Positions 26,354 through 35,697 are shown, counted from the stretch's first letter. The stretch is 64,000 nt of DNA from Nodularia sp. LEGE 06071 (GCF_015207755.1 NZ_JADEWH010000020.1:1-64000); one strand, 5' to 3'. The notes: generated by a model from the letters alone, not told the origin. Numbers and translations are program-made.

Positions 26354-27090
26354 CCCACTGTCGTTAACTCCTCAACAATCTTTTTCCAGGCTAACTCAGG
26401 TTCAGCAGCGGCAGTGATGGGACGACCAATTACGAGGTAATTTGCACCTGCTTTGATAGCTTGGGCGGGGGTAAGCGATCGCTTTTGATCTCCCTTCTCT
26501 GCCCAACTGGGACGGACACCTGGACAAACCAGCAAAAAGTCATCTCCACAAGTTTGTCGTAACTGTGCGACCTCCTGGGGTGAACAAACAGCCCCATTCA
26601 ACCCGCATTCCTGCGCCATCAGTGCCATTTCCAAAGCATATTCTGGTAATTCCAGGGGAATTTTTAAATCAAACGCCAGCTGTCTGGAAGAAATACTCGT
26701 CAGTAGGGTAATGGCAATTAATTGCGGTGGTTTAACCCCGGCTTGCATTGCTCCCACCTGTACCGCCTCAGTTGCCGCTTTCAGGGCATCTCTGCCAGCC
26801 GTGGCGTGAATCGTCAGTAAATCCACCCCGTAACTTGCAGCACTACGACAAGCCCCAGCCACAGTATTGGGGATATCGTGAAACTTCAAATCTAAAAATA
26901 TGCGTTTTTGCCGGGATTTTAAAACTTCCAGGATTGTGGGGCCAGAACTAGTAAATAATTCTAAACCCACTTTCCAGAAATTTACTTGGGGCAATTGATC
27001 TACAAGAGCGATCGCACTTTGTAAATCAGGCACATCCAAAGGCACAATTATTTGGTCATTAGCCCTTCGGCTACGCTCAGGATAAATCAT
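26350..27090 (-). CDS. pyrF: Orotidine 5'-phosphate decarboxylase
   Basis: 246 residues; last step of UMP synthesis (OMP to UMP). The strand 1 motif [10 protein letters not shown] carries the substrate Asp, and [12 protein letters not shown] contains the catalytic Asp-x-Lys-x-x-Asp array. The phosphate-binding ends are [17 protein letters not shown] and YLVIGRPIT. Residues 2-10 (IYPERSRRA) are encoded by a short dispersed repeat flanked by ctaatgaccaa copies, so the N-terminus appears to have been rewritten. The only in-frame alternative, a GTG at 27045, would cut strand 1. The gene sits 13 bases after tyrS and overlaps the next gene by four bases. Confidence 0.93.
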   Translation of the reverse strand: MIYPERSRRANDQIIVPLDVPDLQSAIALVDQLPQVNFWKVGLELFTSSGPTILEVLKSRQKRIFLDLKFHDIPNTVAGACRSAASYGVDLLTIHATAGRDALKAATEAVQVGAMQAGVKPPQLIAITLLTSISSRQLAFDLKIPLELPEYALEMALMAQECGLNGAVCSPQEVAQLRQTCGDDFLLVCPGVRPSWAEKGDQKRSLTPAQAIKAGANYLVIGRPITAAAEPELAWKKIVEELTTVG

Positions 27091-27103
27091 TGGTCATTAG
27101 TGA

Positions 27104-28303
27104 TTATTTATTCACAAGTCGGACAAACTTATTTTTACCAACTTGCAGCACACGTCCGTGTAATTCACTAGCCTGCTCAAAAGTGGTATCAATATCAATC
27201 ATGCGATCGCCATCTAGACGCACCCCACCCTCTTGAATTTTCCGTTTACCTTCCCCTGTACTTTTGCACAAACCAGTCACATTGAGAAGATACGCTAACT
27301 TCACCGGAAACTCTGACACCTCAGCCAGAGAAAATTCGGGAACAGCACCTTCCTTACCGCCGCTTTTTGCCGCTTCCTTAGCCTCATTAGCTGCTGTTTC
27401 GCCGTTGTACTGTTTCACCACTTCCCATGCTAAAAGCATTTGGCGATCGCGGGGATTTTCTGGCAATTTTTCCAAACTGAAATCCGTCAACAGTTCAAAA
27501 TACTGAGACAGCAAATTATCGGGAACACCTTGTAACTTCTGATATTTTTGGGCAGGGTGTTCTGACAACCCCACATAATTACCGAGAGACTTAGACATTT
27601 TTTGCATCCCATCTGTACCAATTAAAATCGGTAACAGCAACCCAAATTGGGGCTTTTGTCCAAAATGGCGTTGCAAATCTCGCCCCACAGCAATGTTAAA
27701 CTTTTGATCAGTTCCCCCCAACTCCACATCTGCCTCAACAGCCACAGAATCATAGCCCTGCATCAATGGATATAGGAACTCATGGATGAAAATAGGATTC
27801 TCTTTTTTATAACGTTCAGCAAATCCCTCTTTGGCTAACATCTGCCCCACCGTCATCGTAGAAAGTAACTCTAGAATCTTCCCTAAATCCAGATGGGAAA
27901 GCCATTCCGAGTTATAACGCACCTCCAACCGTCCTGGTGTGTCAAAATCCAAAATAGGGCGCACTTGCTCAAGATACGTTTGAGCATTTTGTGCCACATC
28001 TGCCTCTGTTAGCTGACGACGCACCTCAGATTTACCTGTAGGATCGCCAATACGAGCTGTAAAATCACCAATAATGAGAACTGCTGTATGACCAGCATCT
28101 TGAAACGCTCGCAGTTTGCGTACTGGTATGCTATGACCAAGATGAATATCAGATCCTGTCGGGTCAATTCCCAATTTGATCCTTAAAGGTCGGTTCGTAG
28201 TTACCAAGCGTTTCTCTAAACTTTCAGTTTCACTATCAGCATCAATTGGTTGGGGAAAAATTTCTACTATTCCACGATGTAGCCAAGAAAAATTTTGCGT
28301 CAT
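27104..28303 (-). CDS. tyrS: Tyrosyl-tRNA synthetase
   Basis: 399 residues from the ATG at 28303. The frame is open to 28369, but the homologous start, [19 protein letters not shown], fits the shorter form. It charges tRNA-Tyr. The class I signatures are present: HIGH-like HLGH at 54-57 and KMSKS in [14 protein letters not shown]-terminal S4 RNA-binding domain follows ([20 protein letters not shown]). Full length. Organised as tyrS-pyrF-hypothetical with gaps of 13 and -4 bases, so one operon is likely. No T-box is seen, as expected for cyanobacteria. Confidence 0.95.
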   Translation of the reverse strand: MTQNFSWLHRGIVEIFPQPIDADSETESLEKRLVTTNRPLRIKLGIDPTGSDIHLGHSIPVRKLRAFQDAGHTAVLIIGDFTARIGDPTGKSEVRRQLTEADVAQNAQTYLEQVRPILDFDTPGRLEVRYNSEWLSHLDLGKILELLSTMTVGQMLAKEGFAERYKKENPIFIHEFLYPLMQGYDSVAVEADVELGGTDQKFNIAVGRDLQRHFGQKPQFGLLLPILIGTDGMQKMSKSLGNYVGLSEHPAQKYQKLQGVPDNLLSQYFELLTDFSLEKLPENPRDRQMLLAWEVVKQYNGETAANEAKEAAKSGGKEGAVPEFSLAEVSEFPVKLAYLLNVTGLCKSTGEGKRKIQEGGVRLDGDRMIDIDTTFEQASELHGRVLQVGKNKFVRLVNK

Positions 28304-28476
28304 ACTCAGAGATTCGCTATTAACTACGCTTTTTACTCTATAAGTTAGGTTGGTTATATTCACTAGCAATTTGTCCGTACTTTAATCTACAGAATTCATA
28401 TAATTGCCAAAAATTAACCGCCAGGCTTCATTGAACGAATTACAGTTATATTTACCAGTGAGGAAGTGAGAACGCC

Positions 28477-30399
28477 GTGTCGTCTTCTAGGACTTTTACA
28501 AATAAGCAGCCACAACGTCAGGCTTCATCAGGTTTTGAGTTTTTGAAAGGAGTAGGCCAAATTACCGGCGCTACTCTGCTGTCAATAACCATGCTGGCAA
28601 GCTCTATTGTAGCCGGAGGGCTGGTTGGTCTGGCTATTAGTTTCCGTAACTTGCCAGATGTGAGACAGCTGCGTAACTTTTTTCCCTCGGAAACAACTTA
28701 CATTTATGACATTAATGGCAAACTCTTAACAAGTCTTCACGGTGAAGCCAACCGAGAAGTCATGGCCTTAGATAGAATTTCTCCACATCTGAAACGGGCA
28801 GTCCTAGCCAGCGAAGATAGTCATTTTTACGATCATCACGGAATCAATCCCAGTGGTGTCGGACGGGCTTTGATCGTTAACTTGGCAGCAGGTAGTGTGC
28901 GAGAAGGAGGCTCCACCATCACCATGCAGCTGGTGAAAAATTTGTTTTTATCTCAAAAACGTGCCTTTACTCGGAAGTTAGCTGAAGGAGTACTGGCAAT
29001 TCGGTTAGAGCAAATTCTCGGCAAAGACCAAATTTTAGAAATGTACCTCAATCAAGTTTATTGGGGTCATAATAACTATGGTGTACAAACAGCAGCACGC
29101 AGCTATTTTGACAAATCAGCAGAAATCTTAACCTTGGCTGAGTCAGCAATGATGGCGGGTTTAATCCAAGCCCCAGAAGAATTTAGTCCCTTTGCGAGTA
29201 TGGAACTGGCAAAACGCAAACAAAGGGAAGTTTTGGGACGGATGCTGGAATTGAACTGGATCAGCCAGCAAGAGTATGATGATGCTCTCAAGCAAGAACT
29301 GAAATTGGGTCGCATCAGGTCATTCCAAGGAAGTGCCTTACCTTATGTCACCAATACTGTGTCTCAAGAATTAGTTAAAAAATTTGGGCGTGAGGCGCTG
29401 ATTAAAGGTGGAATGCGTGTGCAAACCACTATTGATGCTAACTTCCAAACGATGGCGGAAAAAACTGTCAGCAAGTGGAGTAGAACATTGAGGGGTCAAG
29501 GGTTGCGTGGTAATGAAATTGCTCTGGTAGCCATCGACCCCCGCACGCATTTTGTTAAGGCACTAGTAGGCGGTGTAGATTCTAGAGCTAGCGAATTCAA
29601 CCGTGCAACCCAAGCGCAGCGTCAACCAGGTTCTGCCTTTAAACCATTGGTATATTATGCCGCCTTTGCTACTGGGAAATATACACCAGATACAGTAGTA
29701 CAAGATACACCAGTCAGTTATCGAGATGGTAGCGGTTGGTATAGTCCGAAGAACTACGATAGTGGCTTTCAAGGAGCAATAACGATTCGGTCAGCCCTAG
29801 CCCAGTCTCGCAATATTCCGGTAATCAAGGTGGGTATGTCTATCGGCATGAATAAAGTCGTAGAAGCTTCCCGTACCTTGGGAATCATGAGTCCGATGGC
29901 ACCTGTGACTTCTTTGCCCCTGGGAGCTATCGGCATTACACCGCTAGAACTCGCTAGTGCTTACGCGACTTTTGCCAATTATGGCTGGCAATCGCCACCA
30001 ACAGTTATGGCTCGTGTCACCGATAGTAGTGGTAATATCTTGCTAGATAATACACCCAAACCCCAGTTAGTTCTGGATCAATGGGCATCGGCAGCAACTA
30101 TCGATGTCATGCGTTCAGTAGTCACTTCGGGGACTGGTAAAGGTGCAGATATAGGTCGCCCCAGTGCTGGTAAGACAGGCACAACTTCATCTGAAAGGGA
30201 TATTTGGTATGTGGGTACCGTACCACAGTTAACAACAGCTGTCTGGGTCGGTAGAGACGATAACAGACCATTATCTAGAGGTGCAACCGGTGGCGGTATG
30301 GTGGCTCCTATCTGGAAAGATTTTATGCAGCAAGCCCTCAAAGGTGTACCGGCGGAAAACTTTAAGCCCCCTTCTCAGTTTCAGCGCCCCAAATCTTAA
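28477..30399 (+). CDS. Class A penicillin-binding protein (PBP1A family)
   Basis: 640 residues starting at GTG 28477, preceded by GAGGAAGTGAG. A cytoplasmic lead of about 30 residues and one membrane anchor (TLLSITMLASSIVAGGLVGL) precede the GT51 transglycosylase domain, with the catalytic Glu in ASEDSHFYDHHGINP and the motif GGSTITMQLVKNLFLSQKR. The C-terminal transpeptidase has Ser386 in PGSAFKPL, a SRN-type motif (AQSRNIP) and K566-TG in GKTGTTSSERD. It polymerises and cross-links peptidoglycan in the periplasm. Cyanobacteria have several such PBPs; which one this is cannot be decided here. Confidence 0.93.
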   Translation: MSSSRTFTNKQPQRQASSGFEFLKGVGQITGATLLSITMLASSIVAGGLVGLAISFRNLPDVRQLRNFFPSETTYIYDINGKLLTSLHGEANREVMALDRISPHLKRAVLASEDSHFYDHHGINPSGVGRALIVNLAAGSVREGGSTITMQLVKNLFLSQKRAFTRKLAEGVLAIRLEQILGKDQILEMYLNQVYWGHNNYGVQTAARSYFDKSAEILTLAESAMMAGLIQAPEEFSPFASMELAKRKQREVLGRMLELNWISQQEYDDALKQELKLGRIRSFQGSALPYVTNTVSQELVKKFGREALIKGGMRVQTTIDANFQTMAEKTVSKWSRTLRGQGLRGNEIALVAIDPRTHFVKALVGGVDSRASEFNRATQAQRQPGSAFKPLVYYAAFATGKYTPDTVVQDTPVSYRDGSGWYSPKNYDSGFQGAITIRSALAQSRNIPVIKVGMSIGMNKVVEASRTLGIMSPMAPVTSLPLGAIGITPLELASAYATFANYGWQSPPTVMARVTDSSGNILLDNTPKPQLVLDQWASAATIDVMRSVVTSGTGKGADIGRPSAGKTGTTSSERDIWYVGTVPQLTTAVWVGRDDNRPLSRGATGGGMVAPIWKDFMQQALKGVPAENFKPPSQFQRPKS

Positions 30400-30429
30400 A
30401 CAAATCAAAAATCAAAAATCAAAAATAAA

Positions 30430-30476
30430 TAGGGATTTTGGATGGGCAGTTAATCCAAAATCCCTACTATAAATTT
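30430..30476. terminator. Perfect 14-bp inverted repeat between convergent genes
   Basis: Arms TAGGGATTTTGGAT (30430-30443) and its exact reverse complement (30463-30476) enclose 19 bases. They sit between the PBP and DUF1825 gene ends. A heptamer array (CAAAAAT) precedes it. It fits a bidirectional terminator; the sequence is also related to the AATCCAAAATC motif of dispersed repeat family 3. Confidence 0.5.
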
Positions 30477-30484
30477 CCAATTCA

Positions 30485-30808
30485 CTATTGCTGTTGTTCT
30501 AGTTCGGTTTTCATCCTCTGTAGGGTAAGATGCATTTGCTCAAACATCTGTTGCGGTGTCACACCAAATTGACCTAACTGAGTCTTGAGTTGCTGCACAG
30601 TCATCTGCGCCATGAAATCCTCTGAAAGCTCGAATCGCTTCATAAAGACGCGATAGCGATCCATCATAACTTCCATTTTCTCAATAAACAGCTTTTTGCC
30701 CTCACGATCAAACTTGCCGTAGTTGTTGCCAAGATTGATCAGTGTTTGATAATCCTCAAAAAGATGTTTTGCTTCTTGCTGAACTATATCAGAGTCAAAG
30801 AATCCCAT
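30485..30808 (-). CDS. DUF1825 family protein
   Basis: 107 residues from the ATG at 30808 (MGFFDSDIVQQEAKHLFEDY). An upstream TTG-led extension of five codons is unlikely. The sequence is all helical, with EKMEVMMDRYRVFMKRFELS and a C-terminal coiled coil (LQRMKTELEQQQ). It matches the DUF1825 family as I remember it, which is nearly universal in cyanobacteria and has no proven function. No membrane segment. It converges on the PBP gene with a shared hairpin. Confidence 0.85.
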   Translation of the reverse strand: MGFFDSDIVQQEAKHLFEDYQTLINLGNNYGKFDREGKKLFIEKMEVMMDRYRVFMKRFELSEDFMAQMTVQQLKTQLGQFGVTPQQMFEQMHLTLQRMKTELEQQQ

Positions 30809-30946
30809 TTTGCTTATATTCAACTGAGTATTGAGACTCAGCAGCTTAATATTTTTGCCTCTATCATTATCTTAGTCTAGGGAATTCATCTAGGGAACAA
30901 GTTTCGGTTTAAGTACGGTTTTTTACCGGAATTTCAACACTTGACT

Positions 30947-31112
30947 GGGGGAGTGGGGAGGAGAAGAGGCAGGGGTGCAGGGAGCAGGGGGCAGGGGGGC
31001 AAAGAATTTTGGATTTTGGAGAAAGCGTTAGCGAAGCGTACGCAGCGAGTGCGAGTATTTTAGATTGCAGTCTAATCCAAAATCTAAAATCTAAAATCTA
31101 AAATTGATTGAC
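30947..31112 (+). repeat. Dispersed intergenic repeat, family 3 (copy 2)
   Basis: About 165 bp, closely similar to 6229-6383 in the same orientation: the G-rich array, GGGGGGCAAAGAATTTTGG, GGAGAAAGCGTTAGCGAAGC, GATTGCAGTCTAATCC and AAATCTA heptamers ending AAATTGATTGAC. Its right end overlaps the 3' end of the minus-strand Nudix gene, so the last residues and stop of that gene are repeat-derived. Confidence 0.8.
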
Positions 31113-31530
31113 TAATGAAATCCAACATAATTTTCTGATGTATAGTGCCTAAAGGTCGGATTTCATCGGCAATTGGGGAATAACAGTTACCTTGGCGAAT
31201 ATCTTTAGGTGTTAATAATCCCATATCCCAACCTTCGTTTAAAACAAGTTGGTTTAATTCGACTAGCAGTGGTGCATGAAAGACATGACGAACAACAGCA
31301 TCATTTGCATAACAACCAAATTCCGAAAATGATGGGAGGGTATAGCCGATTTCTTCGATAACTTCTCGCTTGACTGCTACATCTGGCGTTTCACCAAGTT
31401 CAAGATGTCCACCGAATAGCCCCCAGTAACCAGGGTAGATAATCCCTGGGATGTTGTCTCGCAGTTGCATGAGAAACTTGTCTTCTTGGTAAAGAATTGC
31501 GATCGCTACATGAACTGGTTGATTAGTCAT
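31084..31530 (-). CDS. Nudix hydrolase
   Basis: 148 residues. The Nudix box is complete: G-x5-E-x7-REVIEEIG in GGHLELGETPDVAVKREVIE (about residues 40-60). It hydrolyses a nucleoside diphosphate linked to another group, but the substrate is not predictable. The front (VHVAIAILYQEDKFLMQLR) is usual for the family. The last residues (SILDFRF) and the TAG stop are encoded within the AAATCTA part of dispersed repeat family 3, so the natural C-terminus was replaced or extended. The catalytic core is unaffected. Confidence 0.85.
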   Translation of the reverse strand: MTNQPVHVAIAILYQEDKFLMQLRDNIPGIIYPGYWGLFGGHLELGETPDVAVKREVIEEIGYTLPSFSEFGCYANDAVVRHVFHAPLLVELNQLVLNEGWDMGLLTPKDIRQGNCYSPIADEIRPLGTIHQKIMLDFISQSILDFRF

Positions 31531-31561
31531 GAATTTTTACTGGTAATTTCTCCTGAAAATC

Positions 31562-31930
31562 TTAACTTTCCTCTAGATAAACTTCCCCAAACTCTTGGTC
31601 AGCTAAGGGAATACTCTTGTAGCGAACTTTACCCTTAATTACCACTTGCGCCCCCTCCTTGAGATTGGGTTGATTAGTAATCACCCAAATTTTACCAGTG
31701 GAGTCATTAATTTGATATGCCCATTGATTAACTAAGGGAACTTGCTTTTCCACCTTACCTTGGACGTAAACGATAGTCTCCTGGTCTGTCTCTGGTTTAA
31801 TTTCCTGAATCAGGGTGACATTGCTGCCAATGCTTAAGTTACCAGCTTTGAAGCTCGGTATTGTCAAGGAACTACAACTGCAAAGACCCGCAACAAGTAA
31901 CAAAGTAATTCCCTGGCGGTAAGGAATCAT
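31562..31930 (-). CDS. Small lipoprotein with OB-like fold, function unknown
   Basis: 122 residues from the ATG at 31930. This start places a short signal (IPYRQGITLLLVAGLCSCSS) with a lipobox-like LVAGLC at the front; earlier in-frame starts add a hydrophilic lead without known homology. The mature part reads as successive strands: IYVQGKVEKQVPL-like, WAYQINDSTGKIWVITNQP and GAQVVIKGKVRYKSI. This is the pattern of an OB-fold nucleic-acid or ligand-binding domain in envelope lipoproteins. I infer an envelope location. It follows the opposite-strand folD gene divergently. Confidence 0.65.
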   Translation of the reverse strand: MIPYRQGITLLLVAGLCSCSSLTIPSFKAGNLSIGSNVTLIQEIKPETDQETIVYVQGKVEKQVPLVNQWAYQINDSTGKIWVITNQPNLKEGAQVVIKGKVRYKSIPLADQEFGEVYLEES

Positions 31931-32224
31931 ACTGCAAAGGTGAAATTTTTTGGTTGGTTGCATCAAGTTAGTTACCGTGCGTAAATTTGGGGAGGGTTGC
32001 GGGGGATGATTTCCCATTACCCTTTATATTTCATTCCTTCGCGTTCAGATGAGGCAGTTGATCTGAGAAGATAAACAATATAAATATAGTCTTGTGGATA
32101 GAAAGACGCTAAGGCACTAAGCAGCAACGCCTTGATAGTCAATAGACAAAAGTTATTTATGACTGTTGACTCTGCTGCAAAAGACAGCAAATCTAGACTA
32201 AAGGCGCGTCTTGTAGGAATTCTA

Positions 32225-33100
32225 ATGGAAACAAAAACTGCCAAACTTCTCGATGGTAAAGCTTTAGCTGACAAAATTCATCAAGAACTTTCAGCTATCA
32301 CTACAGAAACACAAGCAAAAATTGGGCGATCGCCTGGTTTAGCTGTATTAATGGTGGGGGATAACCCAGCCTCAGCTGCTTATGTCCGCAACAAAGAAAG
32401 AGCCTGCGCTAAAGTTGGTATTGCTTCTTTTGGACAGCATTTTCCCACAGAAACCACCCAAGGGGAACTAGAAGCAGTCATTGCTGCACTCAACGAAGAT
32501 GAACGTGTGGATGGTATTCTCGTGCAGTTACCTCTACCTAGCCACTTGGATGCTGTCGCCCTGCTGAATAAAATAGACCCAGACAAAGATGCTGATGGAC
32601 TGCATCCAGTCAACTTGGGGCGATTAGTGCGGGGAGAACCTGGTTTACGCAGTTGTACCCCAGCTGGTGTGATGCGGCTATTACAGGAATATGAAATTTC
32701 TTTGCAGGGAAAACACGCTGTAGTGGTGGGACGCAGTATTTTAGTAGGCAAACCAATGGCCTTGATGCTACTGGAAGCTGATGCTACTGTCACAATTGCT
32801 CACTCGCGATCGCTTGACCTTGGTACGATCACGAAGAATGCTGATCTGATCATTGCAGCTGTAGGTCGCCCAGGATTAATTACAGCCCAGATGGTAAAAT
32901 CAGGCTCCGTTGTGGTAGATGTGGGGATGAATCGTGTAACAGATGCCAGTGGCAAAAGTCGCTTAGTCGGCGATGTTGACTGGGAATCAACTGCTGGTGT
33001 AGCGGAATATATCACTCCAGTTCCTGGTGGTGTTGGTCCGATGACAGTTGCTATTTTATTGCAAAATACAGTCGCCAGCTATTTGAAAAAGGCGAAGTAG
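32225..33100 (+). CDS. folD: Bifunctional methylenetetrahydrofolate dehydrogenase/cyclohydrolase
   Basis: 291 residues from the ATG at 32225 ([18 protein letters not shown]). The open frame extends upstream, but the family start fits here. It interconverts 5,10-methylene- and 10-formyl-tetrahydrofolate using NADP. Signatures: [14 protein letters not shown] with the catalytic Lys, [48 protein letters not shown] and the C-terminal [12 protein letters not shown]. Length is typical. It lies upstream of crtE and a PAP2-like gene on the same strand, a gene order I recall in other cyanobacteria. Confidence 0.95.
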   Translation: METKTAKLLDGKALADKIHQELSAITTETQAKIGRSPGLAVLMVGDNPASAAYVRNKERACAKVGIASFGQHFPTETTQGELEAVIAALNEDERVDGILVQLPLPSHLDAVALLNKIDPDKDADGLHPVNLGRLVRGEPGLRSCTPAGVMRLLQEYEISLQGKHAVVVGRSILVGKPMALMLLEADATVTIAHSRSLDLGTITKNADLIIAAVGRPGLITAQMVKSGSVVVDVGMNRVTDASGKSRLVGDVDWESTAGVAEYITPVPGGVGPMTVAILLQNTVASYLKKAK

Positions 33101-33223
33101 TTGTGAGTTGTGAGTTATGAACTCTAAATTATTAACACCTTACCCCTAACTCATCACCAATAGTTCCTTAATGCTACAAACTCCCAAATTATCTGTAGAA
33201 TCAATCGAAAATCCTCAAGTCCC

Positions 33224-33265
33224 TAGATTGTCAATCCAAAATCTAAAATCTAAAATCTAAAATTG
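33224..33265. repeat. Partial copy of dispersed repeat family 3 (heptamer end)
   Basis: AGATTGTCAATCCAAAATC followed by three AAATCTA heptamers matches the right part of the repeats at 6229 and 30947. It lies between folD and crtE. A minus-strand frame that runs across it (33243-33428) is an artefact. Confidence 0.6.
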
Positions 33266-33350
33266 TTTGACTTTTTCCGCGCCACAGCATCTTAAAATTG
33301 TGACGGATAAGACAAACAGCCAACAGCCTAAAATTGAAGGAATTTGAAGA

Positions 33351-34280
33351 ATGGTAGCAGCTGATAACTTCCAGAAAATGAAAGAGGAAGCCACCTTTAA
33401 CCTGGTAGCCTATCTCAAAGAGCGGCAAAAGCTTTGTGAAACTGCTCTGGATCAGGCTATTCCCGTGATTTATCCAGAAAAGATTTATGAATCAATGCGC
33501 TACTCGCTATTAGCTGGAGGTAAGCGCATACGCCCCATTCTCTGCCTAGCGGCTTGTGAAATCATGGGTGGCACAATTGAAATGGCCATGCCAACAGCCT
33601 GTGCGACAGAAATGATCCATACAATGTCCTTAATTCACGACGACCTGCCAGCAATGGATAATGATGATTATCGTCGGGGCAGACTGACAAATCACAAAGT
33701 TTATGGGGACAATATCGCCATTTTGGCTGGTGATGGCTTGTTGGCTTACGCTTTTGAGTTTGTTGCCACTCAAACTCCGGAAAACGTTCCTAGAGAAAGA
33801 GTTATACAAGTAATTGCCCGTCTCGGCAAAGCCTTGGGAGCCGCCGGCTTAGTCGGCGGTCAAGTGGTTGATTTAGACTCAGAAGGTAAATCAGATATTT
33901 CTCTAGAAACCCTGAATTTTATTCATAACCACAAAACAGCTGCCCTTTTAGAAGCCAGTGTTGTTTGTGGAGGCATGATTGCCGGGGCATCTGCGGAAGA
34001 TGTCCAACGACTTTCTCGCTATTCTCAAAACATTGGTCTGGCATTTCAGATCATCGATGATATTCTGGATATCACTGCTACCCAGGAACAATTAGGTAAA
34101 ACTGCTGGTAAAGACCTCATAGCTAAAAAAGTTACCTATCCCAGCCTTTGGGGACTTGAAGAATCACGCTCCAAAGCTCAACAGCTAGTGGAAGCAGCTT
34201 GTAAGGAATTGGAAACATTTGGCAAATTGGCACAGCCACTCCAAGCGCTGGCTCACTTTATCACCAGTCGCAATCACTAG
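33351..34280 (+). CDS. crtE: Geranylgeranyl diphosphate synthase
   Basis: 309 residues. The prenyltransferase makes C20 GGPP from IPP and allylic diphosphates, supplying carotenoids, the chlorophyll tail and quinones. The first aspartate-rich motif is in [18 protein letters not shown] and the second in [12 protein letters not shown]. The GGKRIRP basic motif is near residue 52 and the [20 protein letters not shown] end is complete. The TAG stop (34278-34280) lies inside the terminal CTAG of a family 1 repeat. It is in the folD-crtE-PAP2 order. Confidence 0.95.
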   Translation: MVAADNFQKMKEEATFNLVAYLKERQKLCETALDQAIPVIYPEKIYESMRYSLLAGGKRIRPILCLAACEIMGGTIEMAMPTACATEMIHTMSLIHDDLPAMDNDDYRRGRLTNHKVYGDNIAILAGDGLLAYAFEFVATQTPENVPRERVIQVIARLGKALGAAGLVGGQVVDLDSEGKSDISLETLNFIHNHKTAALLEASVVCGGMIAGASAEDVQRLSRYSQNIGLAFQIIDDILDITATQEQLGKTAGKDLIAKKVTYPSLWGLEESRSKAQQLVEAACKELETFGKLAQPLQALAHFITSRNH

Positions 34281-34387
34281 TACAAGTTGGCGTAAATCAA
34301 CAGACCATTCAAAATCCATGAAAAGCCAATTTTATAAGCTTTTTGACTTTTGACTTTTGACTTTTGACTTCCGCCTTGCGGTACTAG
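34277..34387 (-). repeat. CTAG-bounded MITE-like repeat, family 1, copy C (inverted)
   Basis: A 111-bp element, inverted relative to the other copies: plus strand CTAGTACAAGTTGGCGTAAA to TTGCGGTACTAG. It contains four AAAAGTC-type heptamers (as GACTTTT on the plus strand) and the CCGCCTTGCGG hairpin. The first CTAG supplies the crtE stop codon. Confidence 0.85.
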
Positions 34388-34476
34388 GTCAATTTGGGAT
34401 TTGGGATATTGGGTTGCATTGAAATGTTTTCTCAGAAAATAATTGCTGCTAAATTTACTAACCGAACCAAAACACC

Positions 34477-34932
34477 ATGCAGGACATAGGCAACATTTTA
34501 GATAACCGGGTGCTGTTGGTGGCTCTGGTCGCTTGTTTAATTGCTCAAGGATTGAAGCTTGTAGTTGAGGTAGTCAAAAATCGCAAACTGAATGTCCGTG
34601 TTTTAGTGACAACTGGAGGTATGCCCAGCGCCCATTCAGCTTTGGTTACAGCTCTTGCAGCTGGTGTAGGGCAAAGTCTTGGTTGGGCATCGCCTGAGTT
34701 TGCTTTGGCTACTGTTTTTGCGATCATTGTCATGTATGATGCAGCCGGAGTCCGCCAAGCTGCTGGCAAGCAAGCTCGGATTCTCAATCAAATGATTGAT
34801 GAATTATTCCACGAAAAACCAGACTTTAGCCAAGACCGTCTCAAGGAATTACTGGGACATACACCAGTGCAGGTGATAGTTGGTTCAGCTTTGGGCATCA
34901 CCATCTATTGGTTAGCTCGCTCTGCTTACTAG
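34477..34932 (+). CDS. Divergent PAP2 family membrane protein (DUF212)
   Basis: 151 residues with four hydrophobic segments. The phosphatase-like motif VTTGGMPSAHSALVTAL (about 45-61) and MYDAAGVRQAAGKQARILN (about 87-105) define the divergent PAP2/DUF212 family of acid phosphatase or vanadium-haloperoxidase-related proteins. It may dephosphorylate a prenyl or lipid phosphate, which would fit its place after crtE; this is an inference. The TAG stop (34930-34932) is in the CTAG end of the family 1 repeat copy D. Confidence 0.85.
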   Translation: MQDIGNILDNRVLLVALVACLIAQGLKLVVEVVKNRKLNVRVLVTTGGMPSAHSALVTALAAGVGQSLGWASPEFALATVFAIIVMYDAAGVRQAAGKQARILNQMIDELFHEKPDFSQDRLKELLGHTPVQVIVGSALGITIYWLARSAY

Positions 34933-35039
34933 TACCGTAATTCGTAATTCGTAATTCGTAATTCGTAATTCGTAATTCCGATACCATATACGTTTTATTG
35001 ATTTCAAATGGTCTGTTTATTTACGCTGACTTGTACAAG
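34929..35039 (+). repeat. CTAG-bounded MITE-like repeat, family 1, copy D
   Basis: A 111-bp element from CTAGTACCG to GTACAAG (one mismatch to the consensus GTACTAG). It has an array of about five TAATTCG heptamers in place of the GTCAAAA array of copies B and C, plus TTTCAAATGGTCTGTTTATTT and ACGCTGACTTGTAC shared with the others. The left CTAG contains the stop codon of the PAP2-like gene, and the right end is one base from the TAA of the convergent gene at 35041. Confidence 0.85.
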
Positions 35040-35040
35040 T

Positions 35041-35697
35041 TTATAAACGCACAGATGAGCGCAGTAACATTACCTTACTTCCATCCACTAGAACGGCAAA
35101 AAAACCGCGCTCGGTAAGCTTTTGCAGTGCGTTGTATGCTTCTTGTTGGTTGCCAGTATAAACTGCCAATAAGTAAGGGCGTTGTCCGTAAGAAGCAAAA
35201 CCTATGTTACCTCCCACTACTTGATGTATGCTATTTGCCAGTTCTGGTTTGTTAAAATACTCTACCAATACAGCATAACCATCTCCTAGAACTTGGGGAT
35301 TAAAGCTGATTGTCTGAGGTAGATTTGGTGTTTGTGTGACATTAGCTGCTGCCGGTCTTGTAGTGATGGTGGCAGATAAACCGACAATACTATTTACATA
35401 TGTAGCCCAACGATTGGCATCATCAATTCTGTTAAACCCCCCTATCCGCGTTACTGTATCAGAAAGATATTGACAAGTTGTCGCTTGAATTTGATTTGGC
35501 AAGGCACTAAGTAGCTGTTTCTGACTATTTGCTGTGGGACTAACTACCAGCAAAAGATACTCTCCAGGGCGGGGAGGTTGACAAACGGGAACATTTTGTT
35601 GGGCAGTGACAGAAGTCATGCTACCTATCAAGCCTGCTGCTGCAAGTGCTAATGCACTAGATAAATTATCAAATTTCTGCACAAAATTGGGTTGCAT
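35041..35697 (-). CDS. Exported protein of unknown function (SPOR-like strands)
   Basis: 218 residues from the ATG at 35697. A signal peptide is plausible (LALAAAGLIGSMTSVTAQ, cleavage after TAQ near residue 34). The mature part has two similar halves, each with a strand-helix-strand look: GEYLLLVVSPTANSQKQLLS ... RIGGFNRIDDANRWATYVNS, and DGYAVLVEYFNKPELANSIH ... PYLLAVYTGNQQEAYNALQK. This resembles a SPOR-like or duplicated ferredoxin-like fold. I infer a periplasmic protein, common in cyanobacteria with no known role. Its TAA stop abuts a family 1 repeat. Confidence 0.65.
   Translation of the reverse strand: MQPNFVQKFDNLSSALALAAAGLIGSMTSVTAQQNVPVCQPPRPGEYLLLVVSPTANSQKQLLSALPNQIQATTCQYLSDTVTRIGGFNRIDDANRWATYVNSIVGLSATITTRPAAANVTQTPNLPQTISFNPQVLGDGYAVLVEYFNKPELANSIHQVVGGNIGFASYGQRPYLLAVYTGNQQEAYNALQKLTERGFFAVLVDGSKVMLLRSSVRL

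Noticed and set aside
33243-33428. Minus-strand 61-codon frame ending ILDFRF
   Set aside because: Antisense to the start of crtE; its end comes from the AAATCTA repeat, as at the Nudix gene, so it has no independent support.
34935-34978. Heptamer array TAATTCG considered as a CRISPR array
   Set aside because: Units are directly adjacent with no spacers and of 7 bp; this is a cyanobacterial short tandem repeat within a MITE-like element. The same applies to the GTCAAAA, AAATCTA and CAAAAAT arrays.
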